The position numbers were made by a program, and so were the translations under genes. The notes below the pieces were generated by a model. That model did no database searches. It was not told the DNA's origin and saw only the letters and a program-made list of their open reading frames with translations. A DNA stretch of 64,000 nucleotides. Origin: Pandoraea commovens (GTDB lineage: Bacteria > Pseudomonadota > Gammaproteobacteria > Burkholderiales > Burkholderiaceae). Location of the stretch: NCBI RefSeq assembly GCF_902459615.1, contig NZ_CABPSA010000010.1, positions 62,001 through 126,000 of the forward strand, written 5' to 3'. Below, piece by piece: positions 27,017 to 36,556 of this stretch (positions within the stretch are counted from its first letter, which is position 1; each line of letters opens with the position of its first letter).

Positions 27017-28795
27017 CTATTTTACGTTGTCTTCGGGCTGCGGTTTCGAGATTACGACACGGCGGGCGTCGCGCGCGACGATACGCATCGGCAAATGCGC
27101 CGCTTCGAGCTTGGCGAACGTGTCCGGATCGACCAGCGCGAGCGCCTTCGGATCGGCGCGCCAGCGTGCATAGAAGTCGTCGAGCGTCGGCACCCATTTC
27201 TGTGGCTCCTGCTTCACGCCGAATTCCAGTTCGTCCGGGTGTTGCACCATGATCATCGTGTGCCCGAGGTAGTAAGGCATGGTGTGATCGAGCACATTCA
27301 CCGAATAGAACGGCACGTTCGGCCCGAGGCGCTGCATCTCGGCTTTGACGGCGGGCACGAGCAGTACGCCGGTGCTCTGGCGTCCGAAGACTTCATGCCC
27401 CATCCCCCCGATGGTCACGAGCAGCAGCATGCCTGCGGAGAACGCCAGCAAGGCGCGACGGGCGCTGTGGCGCGCGAGACGCCACGCAACCAGCGTGCCG
27501 ACGAGACCGGCGCCCACGGCGAAGTACAACCAGACCTGGAAGGCCTTGTACAGCTCGTTGGGGTTGCGCACGCTGCCGGCGCGTCCGGCAAAGATGGCAA
27601 CCATCACGAGCGCGGCAATCAGAAAGACGGCATAGCCCGCCATGTGAACGCGCACCGTATCGCGGCGCAATTGCGCCAGATACAGCCCGAACAGGAGCGC
27701 CATGGCCGGGGCGATCGGCAGCAAATACGAAATCAGCTTCGAGTGCGACGCACTGAAGAACACGAAGATGAACACCGACCACACCCACAGCAGGGCCGTC
27801 GGGGCGAATCCGTTGGGCTGGCGCGGCATGCGTAGCGTAGCGCGCACGGTGCCGGGCAGAATCGACAGCCACGGCAGGAAGCCGACGATGAAGACCGGCA
27901 CGAAATACCACGGCGCGCCGTCGCGGTTGTGGCCCTCCATTGCGAAGCGGCGGAAGTGTTCGTTGATGAAGAAGAAGTCGAAGAACTCGGGGTTGCGCAT
28001 CTGCACGAGCACGAACCACGGTGCGGCAACGGCAAAGAAGACGATCAGGCCGCTGCCCAGATAAAGACGTCGCCACAAGGCCCAGTCGCGCGTGACGAGC
28101 GTATACAGGACGAGAACGGCCCCCGGCAGCACAATGCCGACGAGGCCTTTACTCAGTACGGCCAGCGCCATGGCGGCCCAGCACAGCCACATCCAGCCGC
28201 GTACGGCGGAGCGTTCGAGTCCGGGGCGTTGCGCGAGCAGCAGCGCACACAAGGACAACCCCATGAAGAACGACAGGCCCATGTCGAGCACGTTGAAGTG
28301 CCCGAGCAGCGACCACAGGGGGGCTGCGGCCAGTGCAGCGGCGGCGAACAGGCCCACGCGGGCGTTGAATACGCGCCGACCCGTGAAGCCGACCATCAGC
28401 ACGCCCGCAAAACCGGTCAGTGCCGTCCAGAGACGGGCCTGCCACTCGCCCAGCCCGAAGGCGGCGAAGGTAAGCGCGTTCATCCAGGTTTGCAGCGGCG
28501 GCTTCTCGAAGTACTTGTAGCCGTTGTAGCGCGGCGTAATCCAGTCGCCGGTCGTCCACATTTCGCGCGCCATCTCGGCGTAGCGGCCTTCGTCGCTGGC
28601 AATCAGGTGACGATAGTCGAGCACGCCGAACCAGACAAGCGCAAACGCCAGGAGCAGCAGCCAGAAGGCGGCCGGGGACAGCGGGTAGGCGGCGGACGGT
28701 GTGCCGGAGGCGGAAAGCGTGGGCACAGGAGGCGGAGGAGGCGGCGTGATCGTGTCTGCGGCCATCAGGCCGGGAGCGAGCGGGCGGCGGCTCAC
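27017..28795 (-). CDS. arnT: Ara4N lipid A transferase (GT39/GT83 family)
   Basis: This integral-membrane enzyme transfers Ara4N from undecaprenyl phosphate to lipid A phosphates, lowering binding of polymyxins. It is 592 aa with about 12 hydrophobic segments and the first periplasmic loop signature DEGRYAEMAREMWTTGDWITPRY split across a catalytic acidic pair (near residue 68). The N-terminal ~45 residues are Pro-rich. GTG 28795 overlaps the upstream stop as GTGA and has GAGG nearby; ATG 28765 is an alternative. Confidence 0.9.
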   Translation of the reverse strand: MSRRPLAPGLMAADTITPPPPPPVPTLSASGTPSAAYPLSPAAFWLLLLAFALVWFGVLDYRHLIASDEGRYAEMAREMWTTGDWITPRYNGYKYFEKPPLQTWMNALTFAAFGLGEWQARLWTALTGFAGVLMVGFTGRRVFNARVGLFAAAALAAAPLWSLLGHFNVLDMGLSFFMGLSLCALLLAQRPGLERSAVRGWMWLCWAAMALAVLSKGLVGIVLPGAVLVLYTLVTRDWALWRRLYLGSGLIVFFAVAAPWFVLVQMRNPEFFDFFFINEHFRRFAMEGHNRDGAPWYFVPVFIVGFLPWLSILPGTVRATLRMPRQPNGFAPTALLWVWSVFIFVFFSASHSKLISYLLPIAPAMALLFGLYLAQLRRDTVRVHMAGYAVFLIAALVMVAIFAGRAGSVRNPNELYKAFQVWLYFAVGAGLVGTLVAWRLARHSARRALLAFSAGMLLLVTIGGMGHEVFGRQSTGVLLVPAVKAEMQRLGPNVPFYSVNVLDHTMPYYLGHTMIMVQHPDELEFGVKQEPQKWVPTLDDFYARWRADPKALALVDPDTFAKLEAAHLPMRIVARDARRVVISKPQPEDNVK

Positions 28796-29181
28796 TCAGT
28801 CGCCTCGGTTTCGATGAGCACCGCGAGGACGACGCGACGCCCCTCGGTCATCAGAATGTTGTACGTGCGGCATGCAGCCTGCGTGTCCATGGAATCGACG
28901 CCGACCCGCTGGCTCGTCAGGGCCGTGGTCAGACGCGGGTGGGCGAAGCGAAGGCGCTCGCCGCTGCCGAAGATAACGACTTCCGGTTCGCGCGCGCGCA
29001 GCTTGTCGAAGTGGGACGCGTCGAGCGCATCGAAGCGCGACACTGCCCACGGCGTCACTTCGCCCTCGGGGGCGATGATCACGCTGTGGTCGTAACGAAC
29101 CTTGTTGACTTCGACATAGCCGGGGCCGTAGCCGGTGACCGTGTTCAATGCCGCTTGTGACGGATCTTGATGCAGTTTCAC
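28792..29181 (-). CDS. Mth938-like domain (DUF498) protein
   Basis: It is 129 aa, a single Mth938/NDUFAF3-like domain with KLHQDPSQAALNTVTGYGPGY at the start and VIFGSGERLRFAHPRL in the middle. The cellular role in bacteria is unclear. GTG 29181 is chosen because relatives begin KLHQDP here; the open frame extends 58 codons further through non-homologous sequence. It leads the Ara4N transcript and is coupled to arnT by a four-base overlap. Confidence 0.8.
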   Translation of the reverse strand: MKLHQDPSQAALNTVTGYGPGYVEVNKVRYDHSVIIAPEGEVTPWAVSRFDALDASHFDKLRAREPEVVIFGSGERLRFAHPRLTTALTSQRVGVDSMDTQAACRTYNILMTEGRRVVLAVLIETEATE

Positions 29182-29540
29182 TTTCGGAGATTCCCTACCC
29201 AGTGGTGGCTGAGCGATCGGCAGATCGTGTAACGGGCGGGCATCTTGCCCTGCGTGCCGCAAACCGTCAATGATGCATTGCCGAAGTCTGTCATAATTGG
29301 CTAAATTATAGCTTTTTGCCGTACGCAGCACGGCAAAACCGTTGCAGTGCGGCATTTGTTACGCCGAATCCGGGAAAAATGCGGTGTCATGTGCGTTTTG
29401 CGCGCGCATTTATCGCACGCCGACGCACCGATCGACCGATTGATCGTACGCGCTCGATATTTCCCGCGGGTTCGCCGTGCGTTCCCGCCTGCTGCCGGCC
29501 CGTCCGGATCCCTGCGCCGCCCGTCAAGACCACAACCGCC
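29182..29540. other. Divergent intergenic region between the Ara4N transcript and alaA
   Basis: It contains a consensus TATAAT on the minus strand (29310-29305) that probably drives the Mth938-arnT transcript. A perfect 9-bp inverted repeat TTTTGCCGT / ACGGCAAAA (29314-29322 and 29330-29338) lies immediately upstream of that box. The right part (29340-29540) must hold the alaA promoter, but I cannot pick one. Confidence 0.55.
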
Positions 29541-30767
29541 GTGAAACCGATCCTCAAATCGCAGAAATTGCAGAATGTCTGCTACGACATTCGTGGGCCC
29601 GTGCTCGAACATGCCAAGCGCATGGAAGACGAAGGTCATCGCATCATCAAGCTGAACATCGGCAATCTGGCGCCGTTCGGCTTCGAACCGCCTGACGAGA
29701 TCGTTCAGGACATGATCCGCAATCTGCCGAACTCGGCCGGATATTCGGACTCGCGGGGGGTGTTCGCGGCGCGCAAGGCGATCATGCACTACTGCCAGCA
29801 AAAGCGCATCAAAGACGTTCAGCTCGACGATATCTACCTCGGCAACGGGGCGTCCGAACTGATCGTGATGGCCATGCAGGCGCTGCTCAACGACGGCGAC
29901 GAAGTGCTCGTGCCCGCGCCTGACTATCCGCTGTGGACGGCCGCCGTCAGCCTCTCGGGCGGCACCCCGGTGCACTACATCTGCGACGAGCAGGCCGACT
30001 GGCAGCCGGATCTCGCGGACATCCGCAAGAAGATCACGCCCAACACGCGCGCGATTGTCATCATCAACCCGAACAATCCGACCGGCGCACTGTATTCGGA
30101 CGAACTCCTCAAGGAGATCGTCTCGCTCGCCCGCGAACACAAGCTGATCATTTACGCCGACGAGATCTACGACAAGATCATCTATGACGGCGAAGAGCAC
30201 ACGTCTATCGCCTCGCTTTCCGAAGACGTGCTCACGATCACCTTCAACGGCTTGTCCAAGAGCTATCGCGCGTGCGGCTACCGCGCAGGCTGGATGGTCG
30301 TGTCGGGCGACAAGCGTCCGGCGCGCGACTATATCGAAGGGTTGAACATTCTCGCTTCGATGCGCCTGTGCCCGAACGTGCCCGGTCAGTACGCCATTCA
30401 GACGGCACTGGGCGGCTATCAAAGCATCAAGGACCTGATCGTGCCGGGCGGACGCCTGTACGAGCAGCGCGAGATCGCCTACCGCATGCTCACCGACATC
30501 CCCGGTGTGACCTGCGTGAAACCGAAGGCGGCGCTGTATTTGTTCCCGCGTCTGGATCCGGCGGTGTACCCCATCGCCAACGATCAGGACTTCATTCTCC
30601 AGTTGCTGCTCGAAGAAAAGGTCCTGCTGGTGCAGGGCAGCGGCTTCAACTGGATGCACCCCGACCATTTCCGCGTAGTGTTCCTGCCTCACGAGGGCGA
30701 CCTGGAAGACGCCATCAGTCGCATTGCCCGCTTCCTGGACGGTTATCGCCGTCGCCACGGCAAGTGA
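29541..30767 (+). CDS. alaA: PLP-dependent aminotransferase, AlaA type
   Basis: It is a class I/II aminotransferase (408 aa) most like AlaA, which makes alanine from pyruvate and glutamate. The PLP lysine is Lys240 in GLSKSYRACGYRAGW; INPNNPTGALY (175-185) and YADEIYDKIIYD are also conserved. GTG 29541 is taken as start because homologues begin KPILKSQKLQNVCYDIRGP; the frame is open for 75 more codons upstream with no similarity. It stands 37 nt before hom, in a conserved order with threonine genes, so a role in amino-acid balance is likely. Confidence 0.88.
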   Translation: MKPILKSQKLQNVCYDIRGPVLEHAKRMEDEGHRIIKLNIGNLAPFGFEPPDEIVQDMIRNLPNSAGYSDSRGVFAARKAIMHYCQQKRIKDVQLDDIYLGNGASELIVMAMQALLNDGDEVLVPAPDYPLWTAAVSLSGGTPVHYICDEQADWQPDLADIRKKITPNTRAIVIINPNNPTGALYSDELLKEIVSLAREHKLIIYADEIYDKIIYDGEEHTSIASLSEDVLTITFNGLSKSYRACGYRAGWMVVSGDKRPARDYIEGLNILASMRLCPNVPGQYAIQTALGGYQSIKDLIVPGGRLYEQREIAYRMLTDIPGVTCVKPKAALYLFPRLDPAVYPIANDQDFILQLLLEEKVLLVQGSGFNWMHPDHFRVVFLPHEGDLEDAISRIARFLDGYRRRHGK

Positions 30768-30804
30768 TGCGCGCCAACCGATTCCGACTTTTGAGTAAAA
30801 CTGC

Positions 30805-32115
30805 ATGAAACCGATCAAATTGGGCCTGCTGGGCCTGGGCACCGTAGGCTATGGTGCCTTCCAGGTACTGGCTCGCAACCAGGAAGAAATCCAACGTCGC
30901 GCCGGCCGGGGTATCGAGATTACGAAGGTCGCGGTGCGAAATGTCGAACGGGCCAAGGGGCTTGTGGGCCACGCGGCGGTCGTCACGGGCGATCCGTTCG
31001 AGGTCGTGAACGATCCGGCCATCGACGTCGTGGTCGAAACCATCGGCGGCTACGATCTTACGAAGGAACTGGTCCTCAAGGCGATCGAGAACGGCAAGCA
31101 CGTGGTCACCGCCAACAAGGCGTTGCTGGCCGTGTACGGTAACGAGATCTTCGCCGCCGCCCGCAAAGCCAACGTGATGGTGGCGTTCGAAGCGGCTGTC
31201 GCCGGTGGGATTCCGATCATCAAGGCGCTGCGCGAAGGCCTGACGGCCAACCGCATTCAGTGGATCGCCGGGATCATCAACGGCACCACGAACTTCATTC
31301 TCTCGGAGATGCGCGACAAGGGCATCGACTTCGACGTGGCGCTCGCCGACGCACAGCGTCTGGGCTACGCAGAAGCCGATCCGACGTTCGACATCGAAGG
31401 CGTCGACGCCGCCCACAAGCTCACGCTGATGAGCGCCATTGCGTTCGGCGTGCCGGTGCAGTTCGACCGTGCCTACGTCGAAGGCATCACCAAGCTGTCG
31501 GCGCTCGACATCAAGTACGCCGAGGAACTCGGCTACCGTATCAAGCTACTGGGCATTACGCGTCGCGCGGAAAACGGCATCGAACTGCGCGTGCACCCGA
31601 CGCTGATCCCGTCCAAGCGCCTCATCGCCAATGTGGAAGGCGCGATGAACGCCGTGCTGGTGCAGGGCGACGCCGTAGGCGCCACGCTCTACTACGGCAA
31701 GGGCGCAGGCGCTGAGCCGACGGCGTCGGCCGTGGTGGCCGACATCGTCGACGTGACCCGTCTGCAGACGGCCGACCCGGAGCATCGCGTACCGCATCTG
31801 GCGTTCCAGCACGACTCGCTGTCCGACACGCCGGTGCTGCCGATCGACGAAGTCACGACGAGCTACTACCTGCGTCTGCGCGTGGTGGACCGTGCCGGTG
31901 TGATGGCGGAACTCACGCGCATTCTGGCGGACCTGGACATCTCCATCGACGCGCTGCTGCAAAAGGAATCGCGCGAAGGCGAGCACCAGACCGACATCAT
32001 CATCCTGACGCACCAGACGCTGGAGAAGCACATCAACTCGGCCATCGCGAAGATCGAGGCGATGGACACGGTGCTCTCCAAGGTCACGCGCATCCGTATG
32101 GAAGCGCTGAGCTGA
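30805..32115 (+). CDS. hom: Homoserine dehydrogenase
   Basis: It reduces aspartate semialdehyde to homoserine for threonine and methionine synthesis. It is 436 aa: Rossmann GLLGLGTVGYG (8-18), catalytic core with GIINGTTNFILSEM (about 154-167) and the YAEADPTFDIEG block (about 188-199), then a C-terminal ACT domain (about 355-430) that usually senses threonine. It is monofunctional, with no aspartokinase fused. It is followed 37 nt later by thrC. Confidence 0.96.
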   Translation: MKPIKLGLLGLGTVGYGAFQVLARNQEEIQRRAGRGIEITKVAVRNVERAKGLVGHAAVVTGDPFEVVNDPAIDVVVETIGGYDLTKELVLKAIENGKHVVTANKALLAVYGNEIFAAARKANVMVAFEAAVAGGIPIIKALREGLTANRIQWIAGIINGTTNFILSEMRDKGIDFDVALADAQRLGYAEADPTFDIEGVDAAHKLTLMSAIAFGVPVQFDRAYVEGITKLSALDIKYAEELGYRIKLLGITRRAENGIELRVHPTLIPSKRLIANVEGAMNAVLVQGDAVGATLYYGKGAGAEPTASAVVADIVDVTRLQTADPEHRVPHLAFQHDSLSDTPVLPIDEVTTSYYLRLRVVDRAGVMAELTRILADLDISIDALLQKESREGEHQTDIIILTHQTLEKHINSAIAKIEAMDTVLSKVTRIRMEALS

Positions 32116-32152
32116 GCGGCACAGGTAACCGATACGACAGGACACGATCCCA

Positions 32153-33619
32153 ATGAAATACATCTCCACGCGCGGCGCGGGCCTGACCTCTGGCGAACCG
32201 CAGTCGTTCTCCAGCATTCTGCTCGGCGGCCTTGCTCCGGACGGCGGTCTTTATCTGCCGACGGAGTACCCGCAGGTGACGGCCGACGAGCTGCGCGCCT
32301 GGCGCCAGCTGTCGTACGCCGAACTGGCCGCCAAGGTGCTGGCCAAGTTCGCGGGCGACATTCCGGCCGAGATCCTGGTCGATCTGACGAAGCGTACGTA
32401 CACCGCCGAGGTGTATCGCAACGTGCGTTCAGGCGAAGACGCCGCGGACATCACGCCGTTGCTGCCGTTAGGCGTTGAGGGTGACACGCAGTTGTCGCTG
32501 CTCGCGCTCTCGAACGGCCCGACGCTGGCGTTCAAGGACATGGCCATGCAACTGCTTGGCAACCTGTTCGAATACGCGCTGGCGCAGCATGGCGACGCGC
32601 TCAACATTCTCGGCGCGACCTCCGGCGACACCGGCAGCGCGGCAGAATACGCCATGCGCGGCAAGGAAGGCATTCGCGTCTTCATGCTCTCGCCGGCGGG
32701 CAAGATGAGCGCGTTCCAGACGGCGCAGATGTACAGCCTGCAAGACCCGAACATCTTCAATCTCGCAGTCGAAGGGGTGTTCGACGACGCGCAGGACATC
32801 GTCAAAGCCGTCTCGAACGATCACGCCTACAAGGCGCGCTACAAGATCGGCACGGTCAATTCGATCAACTGGGCGCGCGTCGTGGCGCAGGTCGTGTACT
32901 ACTTCAAGGGCTATTTCGCGGCCACGGGCGGCAAGTCCGGCCAGGATGACGAAGTGTCGTTCACGGTGCCGTCGGGCAACTTCGGCAACGTCTGCGCCGG
33001 TCACATCGCGCGCATGATGGGTCTGCCGATCCGCAAGCTGGTCGTGGCGACCAACGAAAACGACGTGCTCGACGAGTTCTTCCGCACCGGCCGTTACCGC
33101 GTGCGCAAGTCGGCCGAGACGTTCCACACGAGCAGCCCGAGCATGGACATCTCGAAGGCTTCGAACTTCGAGCGTTTCCTGTTCGATCTGCTGGGCCGAG
33201 ATGCCACGGCAACGGCCGATCTGCTCAAGAAGGTCGAGCGCGAAGGCGGCTTCGATCTGTCGGGCAGCGAGGCGTTCGCGCGCGTCGCGAAGTTCGGTTT
33301 CGTGTCGGGTCGCAGCACGCACGCGGATCGTCTGGCGACGATTCAGGACGTGGCCAAGCGTTACGACGTGGTCATCGATACGCACACCGCCGACGGCGTG
33401 AAGGTCGCGCGCGAAGCGCTCGAACCCGGCGTGCCGATGGTCGTGCTGGAAACCGCGCAACCGGCGAAGTTCGCCGAAACGATTCGCGAGGCGTTGCATC
33501 GCGAGCCGCCGCGTCCGGCGGCCTTCGAGCAGCTGGAATCGCTGCCGCAGCGCTTCGAGACCGTGCCGAACGACGTGGAACGCGTGAAGGCCTACATCGC
33601 CGAGCACACAGGCCTGTAG
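32153..33619 (+). CDS. thrC: Threonine synthase
   Basis: It converts O-phosphohomoserine to threonine using PLP. It is 488 aa, the longer class II form found in proteobacteria and fungi, with PLP Lys128 in NGPTLAFKDMAMQ and the phosphate-binding GATSGDTGSAAEYA loop near 155-168. It directly follows hom, so the last steps of threonine synthesis are coexpressed. Confidence 0.96.
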   Translation: MKYISTRGAGLTSGEPQSFSSILLGGLAPDGGLYLPTEYPQVTADELRAWRQLSYAELAAKVLAKFAGDIPAEILVDLTKRTYTAEVYRNVRSGEDAADITPLLPLGVEGDTQLSLLALSNGPTLAFKDMAMQLLGNLFEYALAQHGDALNILGATSGDTGSAAEYAMRGKEGIRVFMLSPAGKMSAFQTAQMYSLQDPNIFNLAVEGVFDDAQDIVKAVSNDHAYKARYKIGTVNSINWARVVAQVVYYFKGYFAATGGKSGQDDEVSFTVPSGNFGNVCAGHIARMMGLPIRKLVVATNENDVLDEFFRTGRYRVRKSAETFHTSSPSMDISKASNFERFLFDLLGRDATATADLLKKVEREGGFDLSGSEAFARVAKFGFVSGRSTHADRLATIQDVAKRYDVVIDTHTADGVKVAREALEPGVPMVVLETAQPAKFAETIREALHREPPRPAAFEQLESLPQRFETVPNDVERVKAYIAEHTGL

Positions 33620-33678
33620 GACGGTGCTTCGCCTTCTGCGCGCTTTTGCGTTTATTGACTGACTCCCGGGCCATTCGC

Positions 33679-34890
33679 ATGCTGAGTACACAAGAAGCCC
33701 TCGACGCCGTGCTGGCGGCGGCGCGCCCGCTCAACGAGCGTGAGACGGTCGACACGCTTGCGGCCAACGGCCGGGTGCTGGCGGCCGACGTCGTCGCCAC
33801 GCTCGACGTCCCGCCGATGGACACGAGCGCGATGGACGGATACGCCGTCCGCGCTGCCGATCTGACGGGCGACGCCACGGTGTTGCCCGTCTCCCAGCGT
33901 ATTCCCGCCGGGCACGCGCCCGAGCCGCTCGCCAGCGGCACCGCGGCGCGCATCTTCACGGGGGCGCCGGTGCCTCCGGGCGCCGACGCCGTTGTGATGC
34001 AGGAGCAGTGCGAAACGCGTGAGGACGGGGCAGTCGTGATTCGTCACACCCCGGATGCAGGCGAGTTCGTGAACCGTCAGGGTTCGGACATTCGTCGCGA
34101 CAGCGTGGTGCTGGCGGCCGGTACCCGGCTGCGCGCGCAATCGCTGGGACTGGCGGCGTCCGTCGGCATCGCGAAGCTTCAGGTGGCAAGGCGTTTGCGC
34201 GTCGCTGTGTTTTTCACGGGCGACGAGCTGACGATGCCCGGTGAGCCGTTGCGTGCGGGCAGCATCTATAACTCCAACCGCTTCGTGCTGCGCAGCCTGC
34301 TGGAGAATCTGGGCTGCGAGATGACCGATTACGGCATCGTGCCCGACAACCTGGCGGCCACGCGCGCGATTCTGCGCGACGCCGCTCGCGGCAACGATCT
34401 GATCATCACGTCCGGCGGTGTGTCGGTGGGCGAGGAGGATCACGTGAAGCCAGCGGTGGAAGCCGAGGGGCGCCTGAACCTGTGGCAGATCGCGCTCAAG
34501 CCGGGTAAACCGCTGGCGTACGGCGAGGTCAACCGCATGGGCGGCGGCACGGCGCACTTCATCGGCCTGCCGGGGAATCCGGTGTCGAGTTTTGTGACGT
34601 TCCTGCTATTTGTGCGGCCGTTCATTCTGCGTTTGCAAGGAGTGACGGACGTGACGCCGCGCCGCATCGCGATGCGCGCCGATTTCACACAGAAGAAGGC
34701 GGATCGCCGCAACGAATTCGTGCGGGCACGCCTGAACGATCAGGGCGGTCTCGACGCCTTCCCGAACCAAAGCTCGGCAGTCCTCACCTCGACCGTATGG
34801 GGCGACGGCCTCATCGACAACCCGCCGGAACACCGCATCGAAGCTGGGCAGACGGTGGCGTTCCTGCCGTTCTCCGACCTTCTATATTGA
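33679..34890 (+). CDS. moeA: Molybdopterin molybdotransferase MoeA
   Basis: It inserts molybdate into adenylylated molybdopterin, the last step of molybdenum cofactor synthesis. It is 403 aa with the four-domain MoeA layout: DVPPMDTSAMDGYAV near residues 45-60, GSIYNSNRF and TSGGVSVGEEDHVK in the MPT-binding domain, and GLPGNPVSSFVTF near 297-309. ATG 33679 (MLSTQEALD) fits homologues; the frame opens upstream from TTG 33646. It lies 59 nt after thrC and starts a moeA-moaD-moaE run. Confidence 0.94.
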   Translation: MLSTQEALDAVLAAARPLNERETVDTLAANGRVLAADVVATLDVPPMDTSAMDGYAVRAADLTGDATVLPVSQRIPAGHAPEPLASGTAARIFTGAPVPPGADAVVMQEQCETREDGAVVIRHTPDAGEFVNRQGSDIRRDSVVLAAGTRLRAQSLGLAASVGIAKLQVARRLRVAVFFTGDELTMPGEPLRAGSIYNSNRFVLRSLLENLGCEMTDYGIVPDNLAATRAILRDAARGNDLIITSGGVSVGEEDHVKPAVEAEGRLNLWQIALKPGKPLAYGEVNRMGGGTAHFIGLPGNPVSSFVTFLLFVRPFILRLQGVTDVTPRRIAMRADFTQKKADRRNEFVRARLNDQGGLDAFPNQSSAVLTSTVWGDGLIDNPPEHRIEAGQTVAFLPFSDLLY

Positions 34891-34937
34891 GAGACAGATG
34901 CGTGGCACGACGTCCCGTGCCATGCATCGGACAGACT

Positions 34938-35198
34938 ATGCAGATCGATCTTCGCTTTTTCGCCAGTGTCCGTGAGGCGCTCAACGTCGCCGAGGAGCGC
35001 GTGGACGCGCTGCCTGCCGGGATTGCCACGGTGGGAGACGTGCGGGAATGGCTGTGTGCGCGCGGCCCGGTCTGGGCCGAGACGCTCGGCCCGCAGCGCT
35101 CGCTGCGCATGGCGCTGAATCATACGATGGTGCCCGCATCCACCCGCCTGACGGAAGGCTGCGAAGTCGCGTTCTTCCCGCCGGTGACGGGCGGCTGA
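34938..35198 (+). CDS. moaD: Molybdopterin synthase sulfur carrier subunit MoaD
   Basis: This ubiquitin-like sulfur carrier is 86 aa. The C-terminus FPPVTGG ends in the diglycine that is adenylylated and thiocarboxylated before donating sulfur to precursor Z through MoaE. ATG 34938 gives the normal family length. It lies between moeA and moaE. Confidence 0.94.
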   Translation: MQIDLRFFASVREALNVAEERVDALPAGIATVGDVREWLCARGPVWAETLGPQRSLRMALNHTMVPASTRLTEGCEVAFFPPVTGG

Positions 35199-35234
35199 GC
35201 CACGCGCGCTACATAGCTAAGGAGACGTCATTCC

Positions 35235-35699
35235 ATGCCGATTCGAGTGCAGACCGAGGATTTCGACCTGTCGGAGGAAGTCCGGCGCTTGCGTGCCGAC
35301 GATCTGCGCGTCGGTGCGGTGGCGACCTTCGTCGGAACGGTGCGCGATCTGAATGATGGGAAGGACGTCTCGCGCATGACGCTCGAACACTACCCGGGCA
35401 TGACGGAGAAGGCGCTGGAGGCGATTGTCGTGCAGGCGCGCGAGCGCTGGCGCTTGTTCGACGCGCTGGTGATTCACCGCTACGGCGACCTTGGGCCCGG
35501 CGATCAGATCGTGCTGGTGGCGGTCACGTCGGCGCACCGGGGCGACGCCTTTGCCGCCTGCGAGTTCATCATGGACTATCTGAAGACCGAAGCGCCGTTC
35601 TGGAAGAAGGAATCCACGCCGCAAGGCGAGCGCTGGGTCGACGCTCGCGAGACCGACACGGCCGCCCGCGAGCGCTGGACGAGCGGCGAGAAGTCCTGA
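35235..35699 (+). CDS. moaE: Molybdopterin synthase catalytic subunit MoaE
   Basis: It forms molybdopterin synthase with MoaD and converts cyclic pyranopterin monophosphate to molybdopterin. It is 154 aa with GAVATFVGTVRDLN near 31-44, the LEHYPGMTEKAL block, and KTEAPFWKKES near 117-127 containing the active-site lysines. AAGGAG lies close upstream. It is the last gene of the alaA-to-moaE run. Confidence 0.95.
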   Translation: MPIRVQTEDFDLSEEVRRLRADDLRVGAVATFVGTVRDLNDGKDVSRMTLEHYPGMTEKALEAIVVQARERWRLFDALVIHRYGDLGPGDQIVLVAVTSAHRGDAFAACEFIMDYLKTEAPFWKKESTPQGERWVDARETDTAARERWTSGEKS

Positions 35700-35709
35700 T
35701 TTCACCTTC

Positions 35710-35732
35710 GGAGGCCGTCAAGCCTCCAATTT
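35710..35732 (+). terminator. Possible weak terminator between moaE and the hemoglobin gene
   Basis: GGAGGC and GCCTCC (35710-35715, 35722-35727) form a 6-bp stem followed by AATTT. It is short, and could serve either of the two convergent genes. Confidence 0.35.
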
Positions 35733-35785
35733 CCTCGCGTACGTCAAATAACGTCGCCGAAATGCTCTGATTTTCGTCGATCGTA

Positions 35786-36346
35786 TCAATCGTGCTGCCG
35801 AGTCGGCCGTCGTTGCTTGATGCTGTCGAGCAAGGCGCGCTGCGCGGGCGGCAACGTGTATTCCCATCCGAACAGGTTCAGTTGAAGGCTCTCCGCGATG
35901 CGGATGGCCGGTTCCGCGAAGGCGAACGCCGCTTGCGGCTCGAACAGCTTGTCGAGCGTATCGAAGAAGAGCGCAAGCCAGCAGCTGAAGTGCTCGCCAC
36001 TGAGATGCCCGAAAGGCTGATGCGCCTGCGTCACATTGCCGCGGTAACGTTTGGCACCGAGCACGATGCTCGACCAGAACGCGACCATCTTTTCCAGATG
36101 CATGTCCCAGCGGCCTTCGAGGGCCTGCCGGAATACCGGGCCGAGCAGATCGTCGTCGCGAATGCGTCCGTAGAACGTGTGGACGAGCAGGCGTACGGCG
36201 TCCTCGTCGATATCGGCAATACGGGCGGCCGGGGCCGTCGGCCATTCCAGTGGGTCGATGGCGGGCTGGCCGGCAGATCTTACGGTCGTCGGAAGCGTGG
36301 AATCGGCGGACATTTCGGCGGGTGGAGGGGCCGACAATGGTGTCAT
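35786..36346 (-). CDS. Group III truncated hemoglobin
   Basis: It is a heme protein of the 2-on-2 globin fold, 186 aa including an N-terminal extension of ~45 residues. The globin part shows VHTFYGRIRDDDLLGPVF, HLEKMVAFWSSIVLGAKRY and HQPFGHLSGEHFSCWLALFF, which fit the group III pattern with a proximal His in the last block. The physiological ligand of this group is unsettled; roles in NO or oxygen chemistry are proposed. The start is uncertain (ATG 36346 or 36313; neither has a clear ribosome-binding site). It is convergent with moaE. Confidence 0.85.
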   Translation of the reverse strand: MTPLSAPPPAEMSADSTLPTTVRSAGQPAIDPLEWPTAPAARIADIDEDAVRLLVHTFYGRIRDDDLLGPVFRQALEGRWDMHLEKMVAFWSSIVLGAKRYRGNVTQAHQPFGHLSGEHFSCWLALFFDTLDKLFEPQAAFAFAEPAIRIAESLQLNLFGWEYTLPPAQRALLDSIKQRRPTRQHD

Positions 36347-36556
36347 ACGGGCTGTTCAGGTGCCCGGATGACGCATGGTGCGGCGTGCTGAAAGTAGCTA
36401 TTATGAGCTTCAAACCCGGGCGTGTCCTGCGGTTGTCCCAACGCACCACGCGTCCGGCGCAGGGCGGCGATTCCGTCGTCTTCCCCGCCCGGCAAGCCTG
36501 AAGCCGGCGTCTCGTCCGGCGTTGCGCGAAATGTCAATCGTCGCGCTGTAATGCCC

